A DNA stretch of 32,620 nt from DATARH01 sp050181375 (GCA_050181375.1 JBFXDF010000010.1:1-32620), one strand, 5' to 3'; shown: positions 7,730-15,829, counted from the stretch's first letter. The notes: generated from the sequence alone by a model not told the origin. Made by a program: numbers and translations.

Positions 7730-8359
7730 ATGATCCTGACGCCGATACCGTCCGAGCAGCTCAGCGCCGCGCTCGATTGCTTCGCGGTCGGGATAAACGA
7801 TCCGGCGGCGCGCGTTGCCTTCTCGCTGATACGCGCGACCTCGCCCGAACGCGCCCGCGGAGAGGCTGCCGAAGCGCATCGGCGCCACGTTTTGGCACTG
7901 GCCCACTCATGCGGGATGCCGGTTCATCCGCCGGGAACCCGGCCGGGCTTCAACTGGGACGGCGCGGCGCTCGACGGCGATACCGAAGCCTATGTGATCC
8001 TGCACGAGATCGCGCATTTCCTGCTGGCGCCGCCGGCGCGTCGCCGCCTGCCGGATTTCGGGCTGGGACCGGGGCCGGACACGACCAGGCGCGCGGCGGC
8101 CGAACGCGCTTCGGTCGTGAAGCTGCTGGAACGGGAGCAGGATGAGGCGGCCGCCTCGCTGCTCGGTATTCTGTGGGAAGCGGCGCTCGGGCAGCCGGCT
8201 CTGGCATCGTTTCTCGATCAGAACTGGCTCGAGGGGCTCGACCGCTCGGCCGCGGCGCATTTCACGTCGGTGTATACCCGGGTAGCCGGGCTCGGCCTAG
8301 TCGAGCTGCCCGGCGAAGGCGCCGAGGATCGTCAGTCCTCGATACGGGAGATGCGGTAG
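7730..8359 (+). CDS. HExxH protein resembling elongation factor P hydroxylase (EpmC-like)
   Basis: This 209-residue protein has no signal peptide. It carries HEIAH at residues 92-96 (AYVILHEIAHFLL), a zinc or iron HExxH motif. It is followed by RRRLPDFGLGPGPD and then EREQDEAAASLLGILWEAALG, where Glu136 or Glu139 could be the third ligand. This order recalls EpmC/YfcM, the elongation factor P hydroxylase, whose core has HEIAHW, then VDFGYWY.PDGR, then an E-rich KPQALEW helix. The likeness is distant and the residues after HEIAH differ (FLL in place of WCI). The alternative is an uncharacterised metallopeptidase-like protein. The ATG at 7730 is chosen by similarity of length; its ribosome site (GGTGAC) is weak. 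Its 3' end overlaps the small convergent ORF at 8332-8541 by 28 bases. Confidence 0.7.
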   Translation: MILTPIPSEQLSAALDCFAVGINDPAARVAFSLIRATSPERARGEAAEAHRRHVLALAHSCGMPVHPPGTRPGFNWDGAALDGDTEAYVILHEIAHFLLAPPARRRLPDFGLGPGPDTTRRAAAERASVVKLLEREQDEAAASLLGILWEAALGQPALASFLDQNWLEGLDRSAAAHFTSVYTRVAGLGLVELPGEGAEDRQSSIREMR

Positions 8360-8541
8360 GGCGAAGGCCGGGGATTGCGCGCCAGCAGCACCCGCCACCG
8401 CATCAGCGCGCGGCTTTGCGCCGGATCGGCCGCCGACTCGCGGTACTTCGCCCCGTCCAGCCGCGTGATGCGCCAGCACGGGAGGTCGCCCGCTTCGCTC
8501 GCGAAGCCGAGGCGCGCCAGCTGCTGTTCGGCGATGGTCAT
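8332..8541 (-). CDS. Small hypothetical protein, convergent overlap
   Basis: A 69-codon ORF from ATG 8541 encodes a protein starting MTIAEQQLARLGF with CWRITRLDG in the middle and YRISRIED at the end. The composition (Trp, Cys, balanced charges, no repeats) looks like a real small soluble protein rather than frame noise. The 3' end overlaps the end of the EpmC-like gene by 28 bases on the opposite strand. It runs divergent from the BrkB gene with 120 bases between the two starts. The ribosome site is weak, and the frame stays open upstream, so the start is uncertain. No family recognised. Confidence 0.45.
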   Translation of the reverse strand: MTIAEQQLARLGFASEAGDLPCWRITRLDGAKYRESAADPAQSRALMRWRVLLARNPRPSPYRISRIED

Positions 8542-8661
8542 AACGGGCACCGTGTTGCGGACGGCCCGCAAACACCTGCTGCGCCGGCGGGTTCCGCCCG
8601 GCTTTGGGGACGCGCCGCGCCTTGGCGGGAACCGGCCGCGGAAACTCTCCGTTCCGGCGGT

Positions 8662-9681
8662 ATGAACGATCATTCCGGCGCGTTCGCCCATCCGGATCGC
8701 GCGAATTCCGGGCACCCCGGCCCCGCGGCCGCGATCGGGGAGGTCGCATCGGACCGGCGGGATCATCCCCCGACCGAGCCGCGGCCGACCGGGCCGAAGA
8801 ACCCGATCGGATGGGGCCGCATTCTCAAGAATGTTTATAACGAGACCAATCGCGACAATGTGTCGGTGATGGCGGCCGGGGTCGCGTTCTGGACCTTTCT
8901 GTCGGTTTTTCCGGCGATGTCGGCGCTGATCTCGATCTACGGGCTGATCTCCGATCCGGCGATCATCGCGACGCAGGTCGAGAGCCTTGCGGGTGTGCTG
9001 CCGCAATCGGCTCTCGAACTGCTCTACGATCAGCTGCATCGGCTGATCAGCGCGCCGCCGCAGGCTCTCGGCCTCGGGCTGGTGATCAGCCTGGTCCTCG
9101 CGTTGTGGTATTCGATGTCGGGCACCGGCACGCTGATGCAGGCACTCACCGTCGCCTACGAGGAGCGCGATACGCGAGGCATCCTCGCCTATTATGCGCA
9201 ATCGGCGGCGCTGACGGTCGGCGCCGCCGCGTTCGTGCTGCTGAGCCTGTTTCTGGTCGCGGTCGTCCCGGCGGTGCTTGGATCGCTGCCATTTCCAAAA
9301 GGATCGCGAGAGTTTATCGGGCTGGTGCGCTGGCCGATCCTGGCGGTGCTGCTGATCCTCGCGCTCGGGATGGTTTACCGCTTCGCGCCGGCCCGGCAGA
9401 ACCCATGCTGGCACCTATTCTCGGCGGGAACCATCGTCGCGGCGATCGTCTGGCTGGCCGGATCGGCCGGGTTCTCGTACTACGTCGCGAGTTTCGCGTC
9501 CTACGACAAGACCTACGGCTCGCTCGGCACCGTCGTCGTGCTGCTGATGTGGCTGTATCTCGGCGCCTTCATCGTGCTGGTCGGCGCCGAACTGAATTCC
9601 GAGATCGAACAGTCCCGCGGCGGCGGGGGCGATCAGCGGCCGGATTCCGCTCCCAAATCGGGCGGTGCGGAGCGGTGCTGA
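8662..9681 (+). CDS. YihY/BrkB family inner membrane protein
   Basis: This 339-residue polytopic membrane protein belongs to the YihY/virulence factor BrkB family (formerly linked to RNase BN in error). After a hydrophilic Pro-rich N terminus of about 55 residues come the family hallmarks: NDRDN-like segment NRDNVSVMAAGVAFWTFLSVFPAMSALISIYG, then LWYSMSGTGTLMQAL, then RFAPARQNPCWHLFSAGTIVAAIVWL, and finally FASYDKTYGSLGTVVVLLMWLYLGAFIVLVGAELNSEIE. About six transmembrane helices are visible. The C-terminal tail is Gly/Ser/Pro-rich and disordered. The ATG at 8662 is preceded by CGGCGG only, a weak site. Its stop lies one base from the convergent moaB stop. Biochemical role unknown; the family may act in transport or envelope stress. 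Confidence 0.92.
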   Translation: MNDHSGAFAHPDRANSGHPGPAAAIGEVASDRRDHPPTEPRPTGPKNPIGWGRILKNVYNETNRDNVSVMAAGVAFWTFLSVFPAMSALISIYGLISDPAIIATQVESLAGVLPQSALELLYDQLHRLISAPPQALGLGLVISLVLALWYSMSGTGTLMQALTVAYEERDTRGILAYYAQSAALTVGAAAFVLLSLFLVAVVPAVLGSLPFPKGSREFIGLVRWPILAVLLILALGMVYRFAPARQNPCWHLFSAGTIVAAIVWLAGSAGFSYYVASFASYDKTYGSLGTVVVLLMWLYLGAFIVLVGAELNSEIEQSRGGGGDQRPDSAPKSGGAERC

Positions 9682-9682
9682 C

Positions 9683-10225
9683 CTATGCCGGCTTGTGCTC
9701 CTGCAGCCGCGGCATAAGCTCGACGAAATTGCAGGGGCGGAAGCGGTTGTCGAGCTGATGGACGAGGATGTCCTGCCACGCGTCGCGGCAGGCGCTCGGC
9801 GAGCCGGGCAGCGCGAACAGATAGGTGCTGCCGGCGACCCCGGCGGTGGCGCGGCTCTGGATTGTCGAGGTGCCGATCTTCGCGAAACTGAGCCAGCGGA
9901 ACAGCTCGCCGAACCCGGCGATCTCCTTTTCGTAGACGCTCTGAAACGCCTCCGGGGTCACGTCGCGGCCGGTGACGCCGGTGCCGCCGGTGGCGATGAC
10001 GACGTCGATCTCGGGGTCGGCGATCCAGGCGCGGAGCCGATCGGTGATGGCGGCGAAATCGTCGCGGACGATGCTCCGCGCCGCGACCCGGTGCCCGGCG
10101 GTCTCGGCCAGTTCGGCGAGCGTGTTGCCGGACCGGTCGTCGGCCGCGGTGCGCGTATCCGACACGGTCAGAAGCGCGATATTGACGGGCAGGAACGGAC
10201 GGGTCTCGTCGAGTCGGCCTGGCAT
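9683..10225 (-). CDS. moaB: Molybdenum cofactor biosynthesis protein MoaB
   Basis: This 180-residue protein belongs to the MoaB/Mog family, which adenylylates molybdopterin before molybdenum insertion. Diagnostic stretches are NIALLTVSDTRT near the N terminus, the MPT-binding VVIATGGTGVTGRDVTPEAF in the middle and STYLFALPGSPSACRDAW near the end. Length is normal for MoaB. The ATG at 10225 has GGAG about nine bases upstream; an in-frame extension to 10273 lacks such a site. It lies downstream of the sirtuin gene on the same strand after 174 bases, so co-transcription is possible but not clear. No other molybdenum cofactor genes are in the window. Confidence 0.95.
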   Translation of the reverse strand: MPGRLDETRPFLPVNIALLTVSDTRTAADDRSGNTLAELAETAGHRVAARSIVRDDFAAITDRLRAWIADPEIDVVIATGGTGVTGRDVTPEAFQSVYEKEIAGFGELFRWLSFAKIGTSTIQSRATAGVAGSTYLFALPGSPSACRDAWQDILVHQLDNRFRPCNFVELMPRLQEHKPA

Positions 10226-10399
10226 TTCCGTCTCCGTTACGACGCGATGGGGCTGCGCGGTTCGATGCCGCAAACCCGGGCGCGCCGCAACCCCGCTGTC
10301 GGCGCCCGGACTGCTCGCCCGTGAAGCGGCGACAGGCCCGCTGGCCCCTCACCCCTCTTGCGTCCGCTCGCGCAAAGCGCTCCGGCTACTTGCGCCGGC

Positions 10400-11116
10400 T
10401 TACCGCTCCGCGATCAATGCCTTGATGAAAGAAGGCACGGTTTCACCGAGCGGGCCGACGATTTGGTCATCGAACGCGCCGGGATCGGGGGACGGTTCCG
10501 GATTGAACGCGATCCGCCTTGCGCCGGCCCGCCGCGCGGCTTCGGCGAAGCCGCTGGCCGGCTCGGCGGCGACCGGGACACCGACCGCGAGGAACAGGCG
10601 GCAATGCGCCAGCGCCTCGTAGACGCTCGCCATGCCGAGCGGCTCCTCGCCGACCCAAACGATGTGCGGCCGCAGGTGTCCGTGATTGCCGCACACCGGG
10701 CAGGAAGTGTCGCGCGCGATGTCGTCGGAACGCTCGGAAACATTGGTGCAGATCGTGCAGCGCGCCTTCAATAATTCGCCGTGCGTGTGGATCACCGCCC
10801 TGGAGCCGGCACGCTCGTGCAGCTCGTCGATGTTGCGCGTGACGACCAGCACCTGTCGCGGCCGCACCGTTTCGAGCACGGCCAGCGCCTCGTGCGCCGC
10901 GCTCGGCGTTGCGGCCAGCAGCTCGCGCCGGCGTATGTTGTAGAACTCGTTGACCCGCGCGGGATCGCGCGCGAAACCCTCGCGGGTCACGACATCTTCG
11001 AGCCGCAACCCGTCCGGCATCGCCGCCGGATCGAACGGCGCAAACCCGGATTCGCGCGCCAGCGAACCGCCGGTGAAGGCGACAATATCGGGCGGTTCTG
11101 CCCAGATCGTGGTCAT
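10400..11116 (-). CDS. Sirtuin-family (SIR2/CobB-like) protein with altered NAD-binding motifs
   Basis: This 238-residue protein aligns along its length with CobB-type class III sirtuins, NAD-dependent protein deacylases. It keeps the NID of TQNID (TRNIDELHERAG, 93-104), the catalytic His112 in IHTHGELLKARC, the four zinc Cys (120, 123, 139, 142) and RPHIVWVGE at 149-157. Several signature residues are changed. The first motif, canonically GAGISAESG, reads GGSLARESG (16-24). The Arg of the following TFR is Asp29. TQNID has Arg for Gln. The GTS ribose-binding motif is GVP (179-181). It may be an active divergent enzyme, one with another acyl substrate, or a pseudoenzyme. It begins 4 bases after the MFS transporter stop, so the two are very probably co-transcribed. 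Confidence 0.85.
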   Translation of the reverse strand: MTTIWAEPPDIVAFTGGSLARESGFAPFDPAAMPDGLRLEDVVTREGFARDPARVNEFYNIRRRELLAATPSAAHEALAVLETVRPRQVLVVTRNIDELHERAGSRAVIHTHGELLKARCTICTNVSERSDDIARDTSCPVCGNHGHLRPHIVWVGEEPLGMASVYEALAHCRLFLAVGVPVAAEPASGFAEAARRAGARRIAFNPEPSPDPGAFDDQIVGPLGETVPSFIKALIAER

Positions 11117-11120
11117 CCCC

Positions 11121-12389
11121 TTACCGCTCGCCGGTATGCTCCGGCACCTTGTAATAGACCCAGACGAGGTTTGCCGCCATCACCAGCGCGGTCATCAGAA
11201 ACACCCAGTTGAGACCGAACCCGGCCGCGACGCCACCGCCGATCAGCGGTCCGAGCGAATTGCCGAGAAACATCGCCGAGGCGGTCATTCCAAACACCGC
11301 GCCGCGCTCGCTGCGGTCGACCAGACGCGCCACCATCGCGTTCGCCACCGGCAAAAGACCGCCGATGAACAGCCCGACCGCGAACCGCAGGGCGACGAAC
11401 ACATAGTAGTTATCGGCGAAAGCCTGCGGCGCCGTGGTCAGTGCGGCACCGGCGAGGCAGATCAGCAGCACGCGGCGATACCCGAGCCGATCGCTGCGCG
11501 TCCCGAGAAATGGCGCCGCGAACACGTTGGCGAGGCCGCTGATCGAAAAGGCGATGCCGGCCAGGGTCGCGATATTCGGCAGATCGCCGACCATCTCCTG
11601 CACGTAGAGGGTGATGATCGGCTGCACCGTGCGGATGCCGAACTGCGCCATCAGCAGCACAAAAAACAGCGCCAGCAGCATCGGCGAGCGCGCCAGCGCG
11701 AAGAGGCTGCTCAATGTCGAGCCGCGCCCGCCGCTTTTTTGCGGTTTTGTAAACTGCTCCTGGACGATGAACCATACCGCTGCGGTGGCCGCGAACAGCG
11801 TCGCCGAGGTGCAGAAGAACGGGATGCGGTAGCTGCCGGTCAGGTCGGCCAGGATGCCGCCGATGACCGGGCCGATCAGCGAGCCGACCAGCTGCCCGGT
11901 GCTGAGCCAGCCGAGCGAGTATCCGAGACGGTCCTCCGGCACCTGGCTCGCGACCAGCGCGATCGCCGCCGCCGAAAATCCGGCGAAGATGCCCATCAGC
12001 CCGCGAAACGCGAACATCTGCCAGACATTGACGGCGACGCCCATCAGCGCGGTGAAGATGCCGATCGCGATGCTGGAGCGGATCAGCATCAGCTTGCGCC
12101 CGTGCCGGTCGGACAGCCGCCCCCAGATCGGCGAGGTGAAAGCCGCGACAAACGACGTGCTGCCGGCGAGGATGCCGGCCCAGATTGCGACCGCGCTCGG
12201 GTCCGTGACGCCCAGCTCGGGCAGGAACAGCGGCATGATCGGCGTCAGGACCGAGTTCGCCATCGCCGTGACGAACTGGATCGCGACCATGGCCCACAGC
12301 GTCTGCCGCCAATTGGCCGCCGAACCCGCGGCCGGGGCGGGGGCGGATTGCGTCTTGTCGTCGACGGCCGCCGAGAAGCGTTCGGACAT
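11121..12389 (-). CDS. MFS transporter, multidrug-efflux type
   Basis: This membrane protein of about 422 residues is a 12-helix major facilitator. The cytoplasmic motif A is clear after helix 2-3 (IWGRLSDRHGRKLMLIRS), and its second-half counterpart appears as LGTRSDRLGYRRVLLI. The helix 5 motif C region GQLVGSLIGPVIGG is typical of drug:proton antiporters of the TetA/YfcJ-like groups. The start is uncertain: ATGs at 12389, 12401 and 12440 are all in frame and none has a convincing ribosome site; I list the shortest because it begins just before the Ala/Pro-rich leader into helix 1. Immediately downstream, 4 bases apart, is the sirtuin-like gene. Substrate unknown; efflux is more likely than uptake. 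Confidence 0.9.
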   Translation of the reverse strand: MSERFSAAVDDKTQSAPAPAAGSAANWRQTLWAMVAIQFVTAMANSVLTPIMPLFLPELGVTDPSAVAIWAGILAGSTSFVAAFTSPIWGRLSDRHGRKLMLIRSSIAIGIFTALMGVAVNVWQMFAFRGLMGIFAGFSAAAIALVASQVPEDRLGYSLGWLSTGQLVGSLIGPVIGGILADLTGSYRIPFFCTSATLFAATAAVWFIVQEQFTKPQKSGGRGSTLSSLFALARSPMLLALFFVLLMAQFGIRTVQPIITLYVQEMVGDLPNIATLAGIAFSISGLANVFAAPFLGTRSDRLGYRRVLLICLAGAALTTAPQAFADNYYVFVALRFAVGLFIGGLLPVANAMVARLVDRSERGAVFGMTASAMFLGNSLGPLIGGGVAAGFGLNWVFLMTALVMAANLVWVYYKVPEHTGER

Positions 12390-12503
12390 GCGGCGCAACA
12401 TGCACCAGATCGGGCGCCGCCGAAATACGACGACGCGCATGACGGCTCGCGGCGAACCGCCCGGCTCCGCGCGCGAGGCGGCTCCCGAGAAGCGCGATGA
12501 TCG

Positions 12504-13562
12504 TCAGACCGGTTCGAGCGGGGCGTGCAGCCTGGTGCCGGGGCAGACGATGCCGCCTCGGTCGCCGATCGTGACGCTGCCGTAGCGTTCGGCGTAGATC
12601 GGCGGCAACGGGCGGGCGCCGGGCGCGGCGAGCCACAGCCGCAGCAGATGGCGCTTCTTTTCCGGCTCGGGCCAGTCCTCGAAGGCGGTGCGGTCGTGCA
12701 GGATCGTGTGATTGTGCACGAATTGCATGTCGCCGGGCCGGAGCTGCATGTCGAGCCGCAGATCGGCGTCGTTGGCGAGGTCGTCGAACAGGTCGAGCGC
12801 CTCGACGTCCTCGGGTTCGAGGCGGCGTGCCTCCGGGAAACGCTGGCCGGAGTTGATGTAGGTGCGCGAATACAGGACCGACAGATAGCCGGCGTGATCG
12901 TTATAGACCGGGATCTCGAAAAACGGTTTTTTGCCCGCCGGCACCTCGCCGCGCCGGTCGGTCGGCATCGGCCGGAACAGCCGCGCGACGAGGTCCGGAC
13001 GGCGCGTCGCCATTTCGTTGTAGATCGCCATCGAGCTGGTGAGCGACGACAGCCCGCCCGATTTCGCGGTTTTGAGGCACAACAGCCCGACGATATCGCA
13101 CGAGTCGGTATGAAAATGCTGGCGCTCGGTCGTCTGGTAGGTGCGCACATTCGGGTCCGATGTCGCCAATCCGAGATCACGGACATGGCCGAGCAGGTGG
13201 CCCTTCGCGTTTTGCGAGCGCGCGTTGCCGAAATACGAGCCGATGCCCCAATAGGCGGCGGCGCTGTCAGAGATCGGCCGGCCTTCGACCGGCAATCCGC
13301 GGATCAGCGCAAAACCGCGCCGGTTGAGGATTTCCTCCCGCATCCGGTCGAGCTTCGGCCCGAGCATCGGCAGCGGGAAATCGGCGCGGCTGATCTCGGC
13401 GATGTCGAGGCCGCGGGCGCGCACCGCCGCCGTCGCGCTCTCGATCTCCGCGATTTCGCCGGCGGCGAGGGGGTAAATCCACTCGTTCTCGCGGGCGCGC
13501 AGGTCGCGGCCGATCCAGGCCGATGGACCTTCCACGAGCGGGCGGGGCGGCGTTTGGGTCAT
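12504..13562 (-). CDS. TauD/TfdA-family Fe(II)/2-oxoglutarate dioxygenase
   Basis: This 352-residue protein belongs to the TauD/TfdA family, which hydroxylates small substrates with Fe(II), O2 and 2-oxoglutarate. The facial triad is visible as His151 and Asp153 in FHTDSCD and His289 in HNHTILHDR, followed by the 2-oxoglutarate-binding Arg308 in HLLRLWL. The distal motif reads HNHTILHDR where TauD has DNRxxxH, so the substrate differs from taurine. AAGGAGG sits 5 bases before the ATG, a strong site. It is divergent from the dienelactone hydrolase gene, 126 bases apart, with shared inverted repeats between. Together they could process a small aromatic, lactone or ester compound. Substrate unknown. 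Confidence 0.9.
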   Translation of the reverse strand: MTQTPPRPLVEGPSAWIGRDLRARENEWIYPLAAGEIAEIESATAAVRARGLDIAEISRADFPLPMLGPKLDRMREEILNRRGFALIRGLPVEGRPISDSAAAYWGIGSYFGNARSQNAKGHLLGHVRDLGLATSDPNVRTYQTTERQHFHTDSCDIVGLLCLKTAKSGGLSSLTSSMAIYNEMATRRPDLVARLFRPMPTDRRGEVPAGKKPFFEIPVYNDHAGYLSVLYSRTYINSGQRFPEARRLEPEDVEALDLFDDLANDADLRLDMQLRPGDMQFVHNHTILHDRTAFEDWPEPEKKRHLLRLWLAAPGARPLPPIYAERYGSVTIGDRGGIVCPGTRLHAPLEPV

Positions 13563-13615
13563 AAAACCTCCTTCGATCGGCGTATGCTTTTGCTAATCAT
13601 AACCCCGGCGGCTCG

Positions 13616-13658
13616 GATCGCCTGTATCGTTTGGTCGGCGATCCCCGCTATGATCGCC
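13616..13658. promoter_or_regulatory. Candidate operator in divergent dioxygenase/hydrolase promoter region
   Basis: The half-site GATCGCC or its complement occurs three times: 13616-13622, 13637-13643 (as GGCGATC) and 13652-13658. The last two form a 7-base inverted repeat with an 8-base centre that overlaps TATGAT (13649-13654), a possible minus-10 element for the hydrolase gene. The first and second copies are 21 bases apart, two helical turns. This fits an operator for a local regulator, but GATCGCC is not rare in such DNA. Confidence 0.35.
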
Positions 13659-13688
13659 GCACCCACGCAGACGGAAGGAGGCATTGCG

Positions 13689-14462
13689 ATGGCGAACCCA
13701 CCCGGCGTCGTAACCGATCCCGGCCGCATCAAGGGCGGCGTCGTCTCGCTGCAAAGCGGCGGCGACAAGATCGCGGCCTATGTCGCGACCCCAAACCAGG
13801 AAGGCAATTATCCCGGCATCGTCGTGATCCAGGAGGCGTTCGGCCTCGTCGATCACATCTGCGACCTCGCACGGCGCTTTGCGAATATCGGCTACAACGC
13901 CTGCGCGCCGGCGCTGTACTGGCGGCGCGGCGGTCCGAGCAACCCGGACGACATCAATACCGTGTTTCCGGTGATGTTTGGCCTGCCCGACAGCGAGGCG
14001 GTGCGGGACCTCGAAGCGGCGGCCGATTACCTGCGCGCGCTGCCCGGCGCAACCGGGAAGATCGGCGCGATCGGGTTCTGCTCCGGCGGCCGGCATACGC
14101 TGCTGTTCGCGGGCAGCAGCCGAAAGGTCGATGCCGCGATCGATTGCTGGGGCGGCTTTATCGACCGCGCCACCCCTGACGCGCAGACCAGCCCGGCGCG
14201 GCCGAAACCGCCGCTCGACATGGTCGGTCAGCTGAACTGCCCGCTGTTCGGCGTGTTCGGCGCCGAGGATCAGAACCCGCCGGTGGCGCTCGAAGCCGAG
14301 CTGAAGACGCGAGGGCAGGCCGCCGGGAAGGATGTCACGACCAAGGTGTACCCGAACGCCGGTCATGCCTTTCTCGCGGACTACCGCCCGAGCTACCGTG
14401 AGGGGCCGGCCCATGAACTGTGGGGCGACATCCGCAACTTTTTTGACAAAAATCTGAAATAG
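13689..14462 (+). CDS. Dienelactone hydrolase family protein
   Basis: This 257-residue alpha/beta hydrolase belongs to the dienelactone hydrolase family. The catalytic triad is Cys131 in GFCSGGRHT (Cys nucleophile as in carboxymethylenebutenolidase), Asp194 in GAEDQNPP and His226 in NAGHAFLAD. Glu49 in VIQEAFGL matches the conserved glutamate that holds the Cys in dienelactone hydrolases. There is no signal peptide. AAGGAGG lies 8 bases before the ATG, which rules out the much longer upstream open frame. It is divergent from the TauD-type dioxygenase. The enzyme probably opens a lactone or hydrolyses an ester; true dienelactone activity is not shown because no chlorocatechol genes are nearby. 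Confidence 0.92.
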   Translation: MANPPGVVTDPGRIKGGVVSLQSGGDKIAAYVATPNQEGNYPGIVVIQEAFGLVDHICDLARRFANIGYNACAPALYWRRGGPSNPDDINTVFPVMFGLPDSEAVRDLEAAADYLRALPGATGKIGAIGFCSGGRHTLLFAGSSRKVDAAIDCWGGFIDRATPDAQTSPARPKPPLDMVGQLNCPLFGVFGAEDQNPPVALEAELKTRGQAAGKDVTTKVYPNAGHAFLADYRPSYREGPAHELWGDIRNFFDKNLK

Positions 14463-14511
14463 GCCCCCAGATAAATAGACCCCGGGCGATCCGGCGGCGC
14501 TGATCGGACCC

Positions 14512-14554
14512 TCTCGCCCTCGGCGAGCCCGACGCGAAAGCGCGGGGGGCGAGA
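14512..14554. repeat. Hairpin repeat between hydrolase and alkyltransferase genes
   Basis: TCTCGCCC (14512-14519) pairs with GGGCGAGA (14547-14554), enclosing CGCGAAAGCG with a GAAA tetraloop. It is of the same general type as the CTCCCGC hairpins near 29860-29991 and may act as a processing or termination hairpin after the hydrolase gene. Confidence 0.45.
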
Positions 14555-14613
14555 AGGCCCGCGGACGCTCCGCGGCCGTGCGTCGTCCGGTGAAATTCGC
14601 GGGAGGCGTCGCG

Positions 14614-15078
14614 ATGCCCTGTTTATCGATACCGAGCCCGGTCGGGCGGTTGACGATCGAGGAAGACGGCGACGCGATCGTCGCGATCCGCTGGACCGAC
14701 GGCGTCGAGGAGCGGATTCTCGGCAACGGCGGCCCGCTGCTCGCCGAGGCCGCGGCGCAGCTCGACGCCTATTTCGCCGGGAAGCTGACCCGGTTCGACC
14801 TGCCGCTCGCGCCCGCCGGCTCGCCGTTCGAGACACGGGTATGGACGGCGATGCGGACGATCCCGTATGGCGAAACGCGCTGCTATGGGGACCTCGCCGG
14901 CATCGTCGGCTCCGCGCCGCGCGCGGTCGGGCGGTCCTGCGGCAGAAACCCGATCCCGATCGTGGTGCCCTGCCATCGCGTATTGGCCAAGGCCGGGATC
15001 GGCGGCTACAGCGGCGCGGGAGGGCTCGCGACAAAGCGGCGTCTGCTCGCGCTCGAAGGCGCCGGCGTCGAATTTTAG
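14614..15078 (+). CDS. ogt: Methylated-DNA--protein-cysteine S-methyltransferase
   Basis: This 154-residue protein repairs O6-alkylguanine by transferring the alkyl group to its own Cys in a single-use reaction. The active site is PCHRV (Cys120), preceded by SAPRAVGRSCGRNPIPIVV, which holds the conserved Asn112. The helix-turn-helix region FETRVWTAMRTIPYGETRCYGDLA is intact, and the C terminus GGYSGAGGLATKRRLLALE is typical. It lacks the AdaA/AraC domain, so it is an Ogt-type stand-alone enzyme. GGGAGG lies 7 bases before the ATG at 14614; a GTG at 14578 is in frame but lacks a site. The HAD phosphatase gene follows 60 bases later. Confidence 0.95.
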   Translation: MPCLSIPSPVGRLTIEEDGDAIVAIRWTDGVEERILGNGGPLLAEAAAQLDAYFAGKLTRFDLPLAPAGSPFETRVWTAMRTIPYGETRCYGDLAGIVGSAPRAVGRSCGRNPIPIVVPCHRVLAKAGIGGYSGAGGLATKRRLLALEGAGVEF

Positions 15079-15138
15079 AATGACGCCGGGAGCGAGAGGC
15101 CTCGAGTAAGCGACGCCTGTCCCGGCGACAGAGTGGCT

Positions 15139-15810
15139 ATGGCACGCGGCCTCGACCTCGTCATCTTCGATTGCGACGGCGTGCTGGTCGACAGCGAACC
15201 GGTCTTCAACCGCGTCCATGCCGAAATTCTGTCGGAATGCGGGTATGAGATTACGCCGGAACTTCTCGGCGAGAGGTTTTGCGGGATTTCCGACGCCGAA
15301 ATGCTCGCCGCTATCGAGCGTGAATGGGGAAAACCGCTACCCCCGGATTACCACGATCGGGCCGCGGCGCTGGCCGACGCCTGTTGCGCGGCGACGCTGA
15401 TGTCTTTTCCCGGCATTCATGAAGTGCTCGACCGGATGCCGGCGCCGATCTGCGTTGCCTCGAGCGGCACGCCGGAGCGGATACGCAAGAGCCTCGGACT
15501 GACGGGTCTGCTCGATCGTTTCGAGCCGAATATCTTCAGCGCGGTCATGGTGGCGCGAGGGAAGCCTGCGCCCGATCTGTTTCTGTTCGCCGCGCGGGCG
15601 ATGCGGGCCGACCCGGCGCGCTGCGTCGTGATCGAGGACAGCGTGCCCGGGATCAGGGCGGCGGTGTCCGCCAGCATGCCGGCAATCGGATTTTGCGGCG
15701 GCAGTCATTGCCGGGCGGGGCATGGCGACCTTCTGCGGAGCAACGGCGCGGCAATGACGATCGCCGATTTCCGCGATTTGCCGGAAGCGATCGCGCTCTA
15801 CGGAAACTAG
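15139..15810 (+). CDS. HAD-superfamily hydrolase (phosphatase/phosphomutase type)
   Basis: This 223-residue protein is a HAD subfamily IA enzyme that acts on a small phosphorylated compound. Motif I is FDCDGVLVDSE (nucleophile Asp11, acid/base Asp13), followed by a four-helix cap. Motif II is VASSGTPERIRKSLG, the lysine of motif III is in GKPAPDLFLFAA, and motif IV is VIEDSVPGIRAA. The layout fits phosphoglycolate phosphatase, beta-phosphoglucomutase and 6-phosphogluconate phosphatase (YieH-like) groups; the acid after VDSE and the cap length favour the last. The ATG at 15139 and a GTG at 15133 are both possible, and neither has a strong ribosome site. Substrate unknown. Confidence 0.9.
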   Translation: MARGLDLVIFDCDGVLVDSEPVFNRVHAEILSECGYEITPELLGERFCGISDAEMLAAIEREWGKPLPPDYHDRAAALADACCAATLMSFPGIHEVLDRMPAPICVASSGTPERIRKSLGLTGLLDRFEPNIFSAVMVARGKPAPDLFLFAARAMRADPARCVVIEDSVPGIRAAVSASMPAIGFCGGSHCRAGHGDLLRSNGAAMTIADFRDLPEAIALYGN

Positions 15811-15829
15811 GGTAGCCGAGAAAGCAGAG

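Noticed and set aside
10950..12500. Plus-strand open frame opposite the MFS gene
   Set aside because: Gln/Arg/Asp-rich low-complexity translation typical of the antisense of a membrane protein gene.
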